Shown: piece after piece, positions 31,301-38,410 of the stretch
How the letters are laid out: every line of letters begins with the position of its first letter
How positions within the stretch are numbered: position 1 is the first letter of the stretch
Origin: a virus
Strand: one strand, 5' to 3'
Virus record (IMG/VR): IMGVR_UViG_3300003323_000541
Span: 35,902-99,901 of that record
DNA: 64,000 bases
Position numbers and translations under genes: made by a program
The notes under the pieces: model-generated
Database searches by the model: none
Seen by the model: only the letters and a program-made list of their open reading frames with translations
What the model was told of the DNA's origin: nothing

Positions 31301-32570
31301 AGATGATCGTGTCTTAGACTGGCTTAGAAACTATGTTTCCACCTCTACTATGTGGTTGAAGCCTGTATCAGGTACATTTAACCATTTTCTTATTATGATC
31401 TTGAATTTCAAGGAAGCGGTTAAACAATCAGCAGGTAAGGGTCTATTCAAGATTAATGATCAAGACTTGGACTTTGGTATAAAGGATTTAGCATTTGGTG
31501 AACTAAAAGCAGCTGAGGTAGGATTCTCATCATTATCGGGAAAGAAAACAAAACTTGAACTATTTGCTGAGATGTTGAATTATCTGCCTGATAATTACGA
31601 ATACTCTACAGATAAAGCTAAGTCAATTGTAGGAAAGAATAAATTAGCTAATAAATCACATCTATATTTCTTCCACAGGATAGGTGAGGATCATGGTACA
31701 TACGCAGTACTTGGAGCTCAATTAAATCATATGAAGACCAAGGACAATAATGGTAATGAAATATCCATGTGGGACGCTTATGAGATTCAAGATGATAAGT
31801 TAGTATATACTGGGGGAGTTCGTGGCTATAATCAAGCAGGAGAGGTCTTAGAGGGAATATCTCCTGAAGAAGAACTGCGAATGAAGAGAGTTTCTCAAAG
31901 GATACACGGTGGTTACCGCAGAACAGAGAAGATTGCTCTTGAAGCTAATGCTATTGGTAGAGCTACATTGCAGTTTCGTAAGTATTTACCTTCTATCCTC
32001 AATAATATGTTCCAGGGCAAGTACAACGATATATCCCTTGGTAGTTGGAAAAAGGTAGGAGAACGTGAAGATGGACAACCTATCTTTGAATGGGTGGGAC
32101 AAATAAACGAAGGTAGGATAGTGTTCTTTGGTAAATGGATTCTCACCATGATGAAGTTGAAATACGACCCCAACTATAAATGGGAGAATTTATCTGCTCA
32201 ACAAAAGCTCGCCGTACTAGATCTTTTAATAACAGGCGCATTCTTTGCAATAGCTCTATTAGGAATGGGCGCTGCACTAGATGACGATGATGAGGATACA
32301 TATAATTTCAGAAAGTGGCAAAAGCTTAGAGATGACCTCACAGCAGGCTATTATCCTTACGATCTTTTGAGAGGTGTACAAACAGGTACAGTAGCAGTTC
32401 CTAAGCTTATAACACTAAACGAAGGCTTAATGGACTACTTCTTTAATGGTGGTATATCAGGAGAAGAAACCACAGATGGATTCATCAGAGGGCAAAGGAA
32501 GATATTTAAATCGTTGCCTTTCCTATCATCATACTATGAATGGAACAGGTTCTGGAATGAGAAGAAATAA
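28347..32570 (+). CDS. Giant RNAP-module protein with zincin and PD-(D/E)xK nuclease-like motifs
   Basis: 1407 aa, starting one base after the RNAP gene stop. A second zincin motif, HEFLH, lies at 127-131. A PD-(D/E)xK-like site is seen as IDLL around Asp474 followed by IIDWKSG (Asp488-x-Lys490), the pattern of RecB-type nucleases. A hydrophobic segment near 1285-1310 (LLITGAFFAIALLGMGAALDDDDED) may span a membrane. Proteins of this size next to the RNAP in crAss-like phages are packaged and delivered with it. The role is inferred: protease processing, nuclease action on host DNA, or a passage structure across the envelope. It is the last gene of the plus-strand arm. Confidence 0.7.
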   Translation: MTCPNKNTSEYKALSKKYGDILATALYFKNNEDIPTLDQAEILLSTTEFYKQERKLQYDSKRINSEEARRLADKMSSRLGVQYQMLSYEKAAAKYPWVTKGTRGFWLGESNKVYLIDDNINSETVLHEFLHPFIENIFQKNRRLFVNLKNQALKIKEEGAWINYLVEHNYRNPENRTHISNNEWKEIITTIAGRKADRLYTTEEQKKASTTLFNRVWDYIKDLLKSLSRSLGTRYNDISNDRYANLTFDDIAELINTDDKFDLSGVTMKGAPAFQFQEKLTLGDIKSQFDKLGLELAEDEKVYKDKLGNTYERLTEFTQKTFSPKFEYFVDTPEKYMTRKYFKQQNVNPESGKVKWTDGKEYTFEELSREYKIIVNTITTQGTVTHKIIEWQITGDDRIKNEIDELITEKPGEQNLIDPSLLNVIVDSIEDIFALLQLNFKQNSREIGGDEYRDKVIPEISVSSSALGIATTIDLLTEHYDGEFSIIDWKSGSNFLKDVNDPYLLKFAEDLYNSANDSRLSRAKLEVMLRAFILKENFPNIRFKKLSIAHLNKKDIVNEYEIDVPTYLHIIENFVKDNNKDLYSTLKEKGLFNPTNYNGSSIKTFEEKDLDKLYPETKDRIKWRQEQLTRLQLSYPESTQTVEQKQEISRLTEQILELQEGGNRIYYEDEASVGLFKRWLGTLYDISNPLVQKFIRYWQRNKTKAEREINDFKHEHEVKMKKVLDEYYSKFPQKKLLNKGFIGGIDYISKNRDGSGLFDFFWIYRDYFEGAGWYRVTESDDKWLTLTEAQRDYLRFYEKTLTNNWVRTMIDQSAYVNGKEVSKAKLEQLPDLLSRDFVPRLTPTMEEVFETKGVNKKEIKRMWSKSMDNFFERSYPTSEQNIGVPVKYMGSAGIISSENHSFNAYNALQVFTTNMINKRNMDDVYAMGKGIKAILGQKADDAGDSDKFKTLENWVDHFIDINVIDREKRSSIRRKPIKIGNRYLRDDRVLDWLRNYVSTSTMWLKPVSGTFNHFLIMILNFKEAVKQSAGKGLFKINDQDLDFGIKDLAFGELKAAEVGFSSLSGKKTKLELFAEMLNYLPDNYEYSTDKAKSIVGKNKLANKSHLYFFHRIGEDHGTYAVLGAQLNHMKTKDNNGNEISMWDAYEIQDDKLVYTGGVRGYNQAGEVLEGISPEEELRMKRVSQRIHGGYRRTEKIALEANAIGRATLQFRKYLPSILNNMFQGKYNDISLGSWKKVGEREDGQPIFEWVGQINEGRIVFFGKWILTMMKLKYDPNYKWENLSAQQKLAVLDLLITGAFFAIALLGMGAALDDDDEDTYNFRKWQKLRDDLTAGYYPYDLLRGVQTGTVAVPKLITLNEGLMDYFFNGGISGEETTDGFIRGQRKIFKSLPFLSSYYEWNRFWNEKK

Positions 32571-32572
32571 TA

Positions 32573-32603
32573 AAAGGGGGATTAATTTCCCCCTTTCTTT
32601 TTT
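32573..32603. terminator. Bidirectional terminator between convergent arms
   Basis: A nine-pair stem (AAAGGGGGA with TCCCCCTTT) with a 6-nt loop has a T-rich run on the plus side and, read on the minus strand, TTTTATTATTT. It lies between the convergent plus-strand virion operon and the minus-strand arm and probably stops both. The 49-aa minus gene ends inside it. Confidence 0.85.
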
Positions 32604-32731
32604 ACTCTTATACCTATCCACCAAAGATCTATTCTAAAGAATGCTTCACCCTTATTCTTTCCTCCGCCTATTCGCAGCATTCTATTGTCTTTGTCTAATT
32701 GTAAAATTTCTGCTTTACACATTCCATTCAT
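32582..32731 (-). CDS. Small basic protein, unknown
   Basis: 49 aa (MNGMCKAEILQLDKDN at the N-terminus, RIDLWWIGIRVKKKGGN at the C-terminus). The start at 32731 overlaps the end of the upstream gene in another frame and the stop lies within the bidirectional terminator, so it would be the last gene of the minus arm. The balanced composition with GGGK and WW looks coding, but nothing identifies a family. Confidence 0.45.
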   Translation of the reverse strand: MNGMCKAEILQLDKDNRMLRIGGGKNKGEAFFRIDLWWIGIRVKKKGGN

Positions 32732-32948
32732 TATAAGTTTCACTGTCTATCCATTCACCATAATCCCATTCCTGTTGTAGAAAATCGATAGCATCTACTA
32801 CTAGTGGAAGTTCTCCGTCATATACTATGGAAAATTCTGGTGTGATAAATCCACCTGCATCTCTGATAATAGATTCAGCTTTATTAACACCACCGTCTTC
32901 TTCTCCATTAAAAAACGCATGTCTTAAGTATTCGTTTGATGTTGACAT
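32715..32948 (-). CDS. Small acidic protein, unknown
   Basis: 77 aa from ATG 32948 (MSTSNEYLRHAFFNGEED), one base after the upstream stop; a TTG at 32957 is a weaker alternative. Acidic with a tryptophan-containing tail (WDYGEWIDSETYNEWNV). No domain is recognised. It sits in a run of small late-arm genes that overlap or abut each other. Confidence 0.5.
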   Translation of the reverse strand: MSTSNEYLRHAFFNGEEDGGVNKAESIIRDAGGFITPEFSIVYDGELPLVVDAIDFLQQEWDYGEWIDSETYNEWNV

Positions 32949-32949
32949 A

Positions 32950-33168
32950 TTAACCAATAGTCAAATCTAATACTATATTTCCTTTATTCAATGCAGCAGC
33001 AATACCTTCTGCAACTCCTTTCGGGTCCTTGTAGAATCTTGGTACACTAGATACAACTCTAATTGAGTTCTTACCTTCCCATACTACGAGGTATTCTACC
33101 ATTATACTGCTTGATGTTTCTTTTGAATGCTTGTTCTTAAAGTCGTTTTTGTGGTATACTTTGTACAT
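32950..33168 (-). CDS. Small protein, unknown
   Basis: 72 aa (MYKVYHKNDFKNKHSKE at the start; VEYLVVWEGKNSIRVVSS in the middle). No domain is recognised. It is separated from the neighbouring 33185-33388 gene by 16 bases and coupled to the downstream gene. Accessory function unknown. Confidence 0.5.
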   Translation of the reverse strand: MYKVYHKNDFKNKHSKETSSSIMVEYLVVWEGKNSIRVVSSVPRFYKDPKGVAEGIAAALNKGNIVLDLTIG

Positions 33169-33184
33169 ATATTTATAGTTTTAT

Positions 33185-33388
33185 TTAGAACGTTTGTCGT
33201 TTATCTTTGAGAACCCCTACTTCTAATCCTGTATCAAATCCAGAATCATAATAGAATAAAGTTAAAGCATTTAGTTCTTTAAATGTTAATTCAATCACCG
33301 TATCTGCTTTTACACTAGAATCATCATTAAGATCCTTCATGAACGTTTTAGGGTTGAACTCTCTTTGTTTTTGTTGAGGTTTATTCAT
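33185..33388 (-). CDS. Small protein, unknown
   Basis: 67 aa from ATG 33388 (MNKPQQKQREFNPKTFMKDL), overlapping the stop of the upstream nucleotide enzyme gene. Contains a short hydrophobic patch (ELNALTLFYYDSGFD). No domain recognised. The coupling to the upstream gene suggests it is expressed with the nucleotide hydrolase. Confidence 0.5.
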   Translation of the reverse strand: MNKPQQKQREFNPKTFMKDLNDDSSVKADTVIELTFKELNALTLFYYDSGFDTGLEVGVLKDKRQTF

Positions 33389-34208
33389 ATACAACCAATT
33401 CTTTTAAATCTTTAATTCTCTTGAATCCTACATCGTACTTCTGATTATGCGGTGCATCAAACAGGAAGCAACAAATACCATTCCTGTTTAGATCTACGAA
33501 GTTCTCGAACCTATCATCTACAAACCATTCTACACCAGCCTGCTTTGCAATCTCAACTTTGGAATGTCCATGAGGTATACTATATACAGGTACACCGGGA
33601 AATTCATTATCATTGAGCCATTGCTCTGTCCATTCTTGAGGAATACTTCTACTGGTGATATAACAATGAGGTTCGAAAGGAAGCTCTTTAGGATTTACAA
33701 GAGGAGGTATGGACATCCAAAAATCCTTATCGTTCTTCATTTCCTCGAACTTGGTTTTGATATCCCTGTCGAAAGTCCAATATTTAGGTCTTTCCATATT
33801 GAACTTCCTGCACCAATGTCCCACCCAATCTGCTAATACTTCATCTATATCAAGACCTATCTTAGGTGTTCTAAGATACAGATGTTGTCTATCATCTCCC
33901 TCAGGATATATCTTGTAATATTCCTTTAGGAAAGCAGCATTACACAATACATGGTCTATATGATATAATCCACTTTCGGGATCAAAGTCTTCACCACGAT
34001 CAATTGCAGCAAGATGTCTCTTCAAAGAAGAAGTAACATTGGACCAAGCCATTCCTTTTCTCCAATTGTTAGGAGCGTATTTCTTAGCACCAAAAGTCAT
34101 TACATTAGCTATACCGCGTATTGCGCTTTCAGGGACAAGATCAATTCTCACTTTTCCTTCATTTAATCGCAGACCTTTACCTTTTTCTTTATTGTCAAAT
34201 ATTTCCAT
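33381..34208 (-). CDS. dATP/dGTP diphosphohydrolase-like domain fused to 5'(3')-deoxyribonucleotidase-like domain
   Basis: 275 aa. Residues 12-95 (GLRLNEGKVRIDLVP, MTFGAKKYAPNNWRKG, DPESGLYHIDHVLCN) fit the phage family described as dATP/dGTP diphosphohydrolase N-terminal domain. Residues about 116-275 resemble a HAD-type deoxyribonucleotidase: the nucleophile motif LDIDEVLADW (Asp120, Asp122), YITSRS, and VDDRFENF near 230. Together the domains could take dNTPs to dNMPs and on to deoxynucleosides, shaping the host nucleotide pool. The fusion is visible as one continuous frame. The substrate is inferred from family names, not shown. Confidence 0.75.
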   Translation of the reverse strand: MEIFDNKEKGKGLRLNEGKVRIDLVPESAIRGIANVMTFGAKKYAPNNWRKGMAWSNVTSSLKRHLAAIDRGEDFDPESGLYHIDHVLCNAAFLKEYYKIYPEGDDRQHLYLRTPKIGLDIDEVLADWVGHWCRKFNMERPKYWTFDRDIKTKFEEMKNDKDFWMSIPPLVNPKELPFEPHCYITSRSIPQEWTEQWLNDNEFPGVPVYSIPHGHSKVEIAKQAGVEWFVDDRFENFVDLNRNGICCFLFDAPHNQKYDVGFKRIKDLKELVVYE

Positions 34209-34211
34209 TAA

Positions 34212-34292
34212 TTATTTCTTTTTCCTTACAGAGCAGATTAAGACTACTACAGTAATTACTAATAATATCCAATAAAACATGTTTTGCATCAT
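34212..34292 (-). CDS. Short single-span membrane protein
   Basis: 26 aa (start at 34292 or 34289): one hydrophobic helix (FYWILLVITVVVLICSV) ending in RKKK. The positive end predicts the C-terminus inside. It lies between a terminator and the nucleotide hydrolase start, separated from the latter by three bases, so it is probably expressed. No homologue is recognised. A tiny membrane peptide of this kind could be a lysis or superinfection regulator, but that is speculation. Confidence 0.4.
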   Translation of the reverse strand: MMQNMFYWILLVITVVVLICSVRKKK

Positions 34293-34297
34293 TTAAA

Positions 34298-34329
34298 CCA
34301 AAAAGGGCAGGACCCGAAAGTCCCACCCT
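34298..34329 (-). terminator. Rho-independent terminator (minus strand)
   Basis: On the minus strand a GC-rich stem (AGGG and GGAC paired with GTCC and CCCT, with a 2x2 internal mismatch) is followed by TTTTTGG. It lies 24 bases after the small winged-helix gene and isolates that gene as its own transcript end. Confidence 0.7.
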
Positions 34330-34352
34330 CAAAACACAAACTATGAAACTAA

Positions 34353-34580
34353 TTATCGATTTACGTAGTATTTCTGACCATTGATAGTGGTTCTGCGAAC
34401 CTTACATTGATCAATAAGAGCATTCATATATCGGTGAACGGACCGTTCAGATATATTAGAGCCCTTGTTTCTAAGAGCATTTACCACATCACAATAGCGG
34501 TACTCTTTCTTTCTGCGACCTACTGTCTGACCATAAATCTTACAAAACTCATCATAGTACTTCATGTTAGTCATAAACAT
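34353..34580 (-). CDS. Small winged-helix DNA-binding regulator
   Basis: 75 aa. The segment RYCDVVNALRNKG, then ISERSVHRYMNALID and a basic CKVRRTTINGQKYYV reads as helix-turn-helix followed by a beta wing, the layout of small winged-helix repressors. It has its own strong terminator just downstream, which fits a separately controlled regulator. The target is unknown. The start could be the internal ATG at 34574 or 34565. Confidence 0.6.
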   Translation of the reverse strand: MFMTNMKYYDEFCKIYGQTVGRRKKEYRYCDVVNALRNKGSNISERSVHRYMNALIDQCKVRRTTINGQKYYVNR

Positions 34581-34602
34581 TTGATTTTAAATTAAACATA
34601 TA

Positions 34603-35109
34603 TTAATCATCATTCCATTCGATATAAAGATCATCATCTTCATCGTACCCAATCCCATCATCTAAACCGTCTACTATATCTGTACGAGATGTCCAATCAC
34701 TAAGAATCAGTCCATATTCATCTTTCTTTTGAGCATTAAACACCTGTGATTCTTGATTCTCATTACCGACATAGAAAACTCTTTTGTGGATAACATTACA
34801 ATATGAAGATCTGAAATTAGGTATTTCTCCGAACAAGTTGTTGTATATTATGTTCGAGACTTCTTCTAAGGTACATGTAGGATAATAATATCTGCATATC
34901 AGAAATGTATCACCTATGCTTCTTCTTCGACCTGGTTCGGTCTGTTCACTTCCATTTGCTACATAAATAGTGGATTTTGTGTCATTGAAATCAGTGAAGA
35001 ACTTTATAATGAACTCCTTTAGGGTCTCTTTCCTTTTTTTCAAGACACCTTTTAATCTTAAAGGAGATTGTCCATTAATTATATCTGTTTGTATTTTAGT
35101 ATAGTTCAT
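34603..35109 (-). CDS. GRxRS-GD-YYYP family protein (paralogue A)
   Basis: 168 aa. It contains GRRRSIGDTFLICRYYYP (about residues 59-76), which closely matches a stretch in the 55069-55641 protein and a weaker one in the 54571-54927 protein. The C-terminus is very acidic (DDGIGYDEDDDLYIEWNDD). Function is not recognised; three copies in one genome suggest a phage-specific family that has duplicated. It sits upstream of the winged-helix regulator. Confidence 0.55.
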   Translation of the reverse strand: MNYTKIQTDIINGQSPLRLKGVLKKRKETLKEFIIKFFTDFNDTKSTIYVANGSEQTEPGRRRSIGDTFLICRYYYPTCTLEEVSNIIYNNLFGEIPNFRSSYCNVIHKRVFYVGNENQESQVFNAQKKDEYGLILSDWTSRTDIVDGLDDGIGYDEDDDLYIEWNDD

Positions 35110-35142
35110 ATCTCTGTTTTCTTTCGGTTATATGATATCATA

Positions 35143-35334
35143 TTACATTCCATACTGTGTATGCTCGAAAGCGTCGATATGAGCTTCTAATCTTTCCAAG
35201 AGATAATCATCATCGTAATCTGTTATATCCTCTCCTGGTTTAAGAGCTAAAACTGTATCTACCAGTTCAGTAAAAGATAAATCTGTTCTTTTCTCCCAAA
35301 GTGTCAATAGTTTACCTAAGATTTGTTGTTTCAT
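35143..35334 (-). CDS. Small acidic protein, unknown
   Basis: 63 aa, acidic and helical (LLTLWEKRTDLSFTELVDTVL, then DYDDDYLLERLEAHIDAFEH). The start overlaps the upstream stop. It resembles small phage accessory proteins with a few helices, but no family is assigned. Confidence 0.5.
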   Translation of the reverse strand: MKQQILGKLLTLWEKRTDLSFTELVDTVLALKPGEDITDYDDDYLLERLEAHIDAFEHTQYGM

Positions 35335-35966
35335 TGTGCATTATTTTTTACGTAATAATAAATGTCTCCGTTATCTTTAAAACGGTTCAAATTAAATACC
35401 TCTTCTTCAAGCTTTATAGGATTTCTTACCTGTCCGTGTGATTCTAATATAACTGAAGGATTAACTCCATACTCTTCTGCTATTGATTCATAATCATCAA
35501 TAGATGGACTAATTACCCTGTTTATCGGATATAGGGTAACAGGATCATGAGCATAGAACTTTCTGATGTTATATTTGGTATTATCCGATAGTTTTGTGAA
35601 CTTTGAATCGAAAAATGCATCTACATCATCATATAGATTTTCAGTTAAATCAAACTGCTGTATAAGGAATAATTCATCATCAAGGACATTCTTTGTAAAC
35701 ATCTGACTCATCTCCAAGGCTCCTGTTACTATAACAAAATTAGACTTGTTAGATACAGTTACTTTGGTTTTATTGTAGACATTAAACAATTTATAGTCCG
35801 TACTTACATAGGTATTAAAGAAATAATCCCCATATGTGGATGATGTGTAGCCCAAAAAGGGCAATAAGAAAATACTTGAATCAGTGCAATAATATTCATA
35901 CGTTGGTGAGTTACTGGTTTTATCAGAAGTATCCTCAAAAAGATTAAGATCTTCTAACTCACTCAT
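35331..35966 (-). CDS. Unknown protein in the replication cluster
   Basis: 211 aa with alternating hydrophobic and Asn/Asp/Tyr-rich stretches. No motif recognised. It overlaps the stop of the exonuclease gene by one base (start at 35966) and couples to the next small gene. Co-expression with the exonuclease, primase and helicase is what the context shows; a replication-accessory role is only inferred. Confidence 0.5.
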   Translation of the reverse strand: MSELEDLNLFEDTSDKTSNSPTYEYYCTDSSIFLLPFLGYTSSTYGDYFFNTYVSTDYKLFNVYNKTKVTVSNKSNFVIVTGALEMSQMFTKNVLDDELFLIQQFDLTENLYDDVDAFFDSKFTKLSDNTKYNIRKFYAHDPVTLYPINRVISPSIDDYESIAEEYGVNPSVILESHGQVRNPIKLEEEVFNLNRFKDNGDIYYYVKNNAQ

Positions 35967-36763
35967 TATTTATTCTCCTCAATTTTTGGTTTACCAATAT
36001 AATATTCAATTGGTTTTAAATAATCAAATTTCTTAATTAAACTGGACAAACTTTCTGATATAGTCTTAAGGTCTTGGTTATGATCTATACAGGGTATATC
36101 GTCCTCTAATAGCTTAATTAGCCTATAATTCTCATAGAATTTACAGATACCGTCCTCTTCTCCATAATGCTTCATATATAAAGCAAGGACTGCTTCGGGG
36201 TAATTGTAATGGTCATATGCATTGATAATCTGTAAGAATTTTACAGCACCTTTCTTGCCTATACCTTTTACTCCGACAATGTTATCTATAGTGTCTCCTG
36301 ATATCACCTGAGTCCATAGATGAAACCTAGCATCTCTAGGATCGACAAATATGAACTCCTTCTTTACAATGTTATAGTGATAACCGGGAATCTGCAATAG
36401 ATCTTTGTCTATGGAACAAGTTACCCCATCTACAAGTCTGGCTGTTATACTTAATGCATCATCAGCTTCAATATTGTTTACTATGACAAATCCTAATTTA
36501 ATAAGTTCAGCTTTAACAAAATCATACCATGGTGGTAATTCTCTGTTCTCTCTGTTTCCCTTATAAGGTCTTGTTGTTGCAACCTTATATCTGAAATTAG
36601 TTTTATCACTTAAAAATCCTACGTAGCTATCAGATTCATTTATAGAAAGTATCTCTACTAACAATGAATATAAATCATATAGGACAGAATATTGGTCGCT
36701 ATGCTTAGAATATCCTATCCTATACAATAATATATCACCGTCTATACAACATATCTTACTCAT
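35966..36763 (-). CDS. 5'-3' exonuclease (FEN/PIN-like)
   Basis: 265 aa. The N-terminal CCIDGDILLYR (Asp8, Asp10) and internal EADDALS give metal-binding acidic residues, with CSIDKDLLQIPG further on. A helix-three-turn-helix-like segment, GDTIDNIVGVKGIGKKGA, follows, the substrate-gripping element of flap nucleases such as T5 and T4 RNase H types. It removes RNA primers and flaps during phage replication. It overlaps its downstream partner's start and its upstream neighbour by single bases. Confidence 0.85.
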   Translation of the reverse strand: MSKICCIDGDILLYRIGYSKHSDQYSVLYDLYSLLVEILSINESDSYVGFLSDKTNFRYKVATTRPYKGNRENRELPPWYDFVKAELIKLGFVIVNNIEADDALSITARLVDGVTCSIDKDLLQIPGYHYNIVKKEFIFVDPRDARFHLWTQVISGDTIDNIVGVKGIGKKGAVKFLQIINAYDHYNYPEAVLALYMKHYGEEDGICKFYENYRLIKLLEDDIPCIDHNQDLKTISESLSSLIKKFDYLKPIEYYIGKPKIEENK

Positions 36764-37074
36764 TAAGAGACTTCTTGTCCAACGGTAATGTGCGAATTAT
36801 ATGAGGAATCAAATTCAATCTGTTTACCTGATAAATATTCAGTAAACTCTTCATCTGCCATTTCTAAAATTTCTTCAAATACATTCATATATTCTTCGGT
36901 GTACAATTTATAATTTGTCTGAGGATCTTCTTTCTCCTTTAAGGCTGTGATATGATCTCCCATCGCTATTAACAGCTTACGATGATCATTCTTAAGACAC
37001 TCTGAACAATATTTATCATCACCAAAGTATTGTTGTATTTTGTTATAAAGATCTCTGCTTAATATAAATTTCAT
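36763..37074 (-). CDS. Unknown protein, Cys-containing
   Basis: 103 aa with a CSEC pair near residues 22-25 and an acidic helical C-terminus (EEILEMADEEFTEYLSG). Its stop overlaps the start of the exonuclease gene and its own start is 4 bases from the RusA-like gene. No family assigned; transcription with replication genes is the only clue. Confidence 0.5.
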   Translation of the reverse strand: MKFILSRDLYNKIQQYFGDDKYCSECLKNDHRKLLIAMGDHITALKEKEDPQTNYKLYTEEYMNVFEEILEMADEEFTEYLSGKQIEFDSSYNSHITVGQEVS

Positions 37075-37078
37075 AGTT

Positions 37079-37468
37079 CTATTGTTTTATAAGAAAAATT
37101 CTAACTCCTGCGTTTTGTTTGTCAACTTCATATCCCAGAAACAATGGAAGTATTTCATCACAGTTATCATCATCGATCCATTCGTATTTAACCATTAGGT
37201 CAAAAAGAATTTGAGCTGCATTGATATAATCAAACTTCCTTCGTGAATCTCTTATAAAGTATAGTCCAATTTTATAAGGCTTTTTACTTCCTTTAGTCAT
37301 TGAATGGAATATATCTTTATTTGCTATCCAGAGCTCTTTAGTTTCCTTGATATACCTTTGTACAGGCTTTGATGAAACTAAGAATTTACCGGTCCATTGT
37401 TTACTATTCTTCGAACTTGGTGTATTCAAAGGAATGAATATGAATTCATTATCAATCATTTCCTTCAC
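37079..37468 (-). CDS. rusA: RusA-like Holliday junction resolvase
   Basis: 129 aa, the usual size for RusA. It has PSSKNSKQW near the N-terminus, RRKFDYINAAQILFDLMV with the Asp/Asn core, and IDDDNCDEILPLFLGY with acidic residues for metal binding, ending GVRIFLIKQ. RusA dimers cut four-way junctions to finish recombination or trim branched DNA before packaging. It overlaps the primase gene's end by 17 bases. Confidence 0.8.
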   Translation of the reverse strand: MKEMIDNEFIFIPLNTPSSKNSKQWTGKFLVSSKPVQRYIKETKELWIANKDIFHSMTKGSKKPYKIGLYFIRDSRRKFDYINAAQILFDLMVKYEWIDDDNCDEILPLFLGYEVDKQNAGVRIFLIKQ

Positions 37469-38408
37469 TAATCAAATTATTCATTAGTATACTTGCGTTT
37501 TCTTTACCAGCTATTTTACAATAATCGGTTATATCCTTTATCCCTTCGTCATTCTCAGGAATAAATATCTTAGGTAGTCCATATTTTTGCGATAACTTAT
37601 TTGCTCCTTCATATCCTGCTTTATCGTTATCATAGAACAAAATAATAATCTCAAATCGACTACTAAGAACACTAAAGATGTTTTCACCAAGAGAATTAGC
37701 TTCTCCCTGTAAACTAATTGCAGACCAACCAAGATCATGCAATAGCATAACATCCTTTAATGATTTTGTAATTAGCAGAGTCTTCCCATACCAAGGTAAT
37801 TGGTCGTATCCTTCGATTATGTCCACAGTACCATTATAAAGGAATTTAATATCCTTAGCTTTTGCAAAGGGTCTGTAGATTTTCCATCTGGTATCATCCT
37901 TGTATAGTGAATATTTATAGCCATATAGTGGATTCTTTACATAAGATTCCAACATAGACCTACCATTCAACCAAACTTCAGATAATGCATATACACCATA
38001 CTTACCTAATGTATTTAGAGAAATACCATTACTATTCCAATAAGATAAATCCCGATCATTGAAGAATCTATAAGTTACCTGTATATCCTTCTTTTGAACT
38101 GTTGATACTTTTTGATGTGTTGGTAATTTTAATAATTGAGATTGCTGTAAGTTTAAATCGCTGTTTATCTTTTTAAAAAGATCAGAATAACTTTGAGATC
38201 CAAAAAGTCGATATAGAAAGTCAAGTGCATCACCGTGTTCTCCTGTAGCCCAATCTCTCCAAAGGACCTTCCCACCATAATCTTTAAATGTTATAGTGGG
38301 AAAATTGTCCTTTCTAAATGGAGATCTGATAGGCTTCTTGATATTACCAATGTAATATCTGAGCAGTTCACCTTGTGATATTTTATCTTCTATGTCGAAT
38401 TTGTTCAC
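37452..38408 (-). CDS. DnaG-like primase (Toprim)
   Basis: 318 aa. The N-terminal part (SPFRKDNFPTITFKDYGG, then WRDWATGEHGDALDFLYRLFG) resembles the catalytic entry region of phage DnaG-type primases without a zinc ribbon. The Toprim core is seen as LLITKSLKDVMLLHDLG followed by ILFYDNDKAGYEGA (Asp260, Asp262). It lays down RNA primers for the family B polymerase encoded downstream. Adjacent to RusA and near the SSB, RecT and helicase genes. Confidence 0.85.
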   Translation of the reverse strand: MNKFDIEDKISQGELLRYYIGNIKKPIRSPFRKDNFPTITFKDYGGKVLWRDWATGEHGDALDFLYRLFGSQSYSDLFKKINSDLNLQQSQLLKLPTHQKVSTVQKKDIQVTYRFFNDRDLSYWNSNGISLNTLGKYGVYALSEVWLNGRSMLESYVKNPLYGYKYSLYKDDTRWKIYRPFAKAKDIKFLYNGTVDIIEGYDQLPWYGKTLLITKSLKDVMLLHDLGWSAISLQGEANSLGENIFSVLSSRFEIIILFYDNDKAGYEGANKLSQKYGLPKIFIPENDEGIKDITDYCKIAGKENASILMNNLISEGND

Positions 38409-38410
38409 AA

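Noticed and set aside
33381-34208. Evidence for a 2-aminoadenine (Z) genome
   Set aside because: Only a dATP/dGTP diphosphohydrolase-like domain is present; no PurZ or other synthesis gene is visible in the window.
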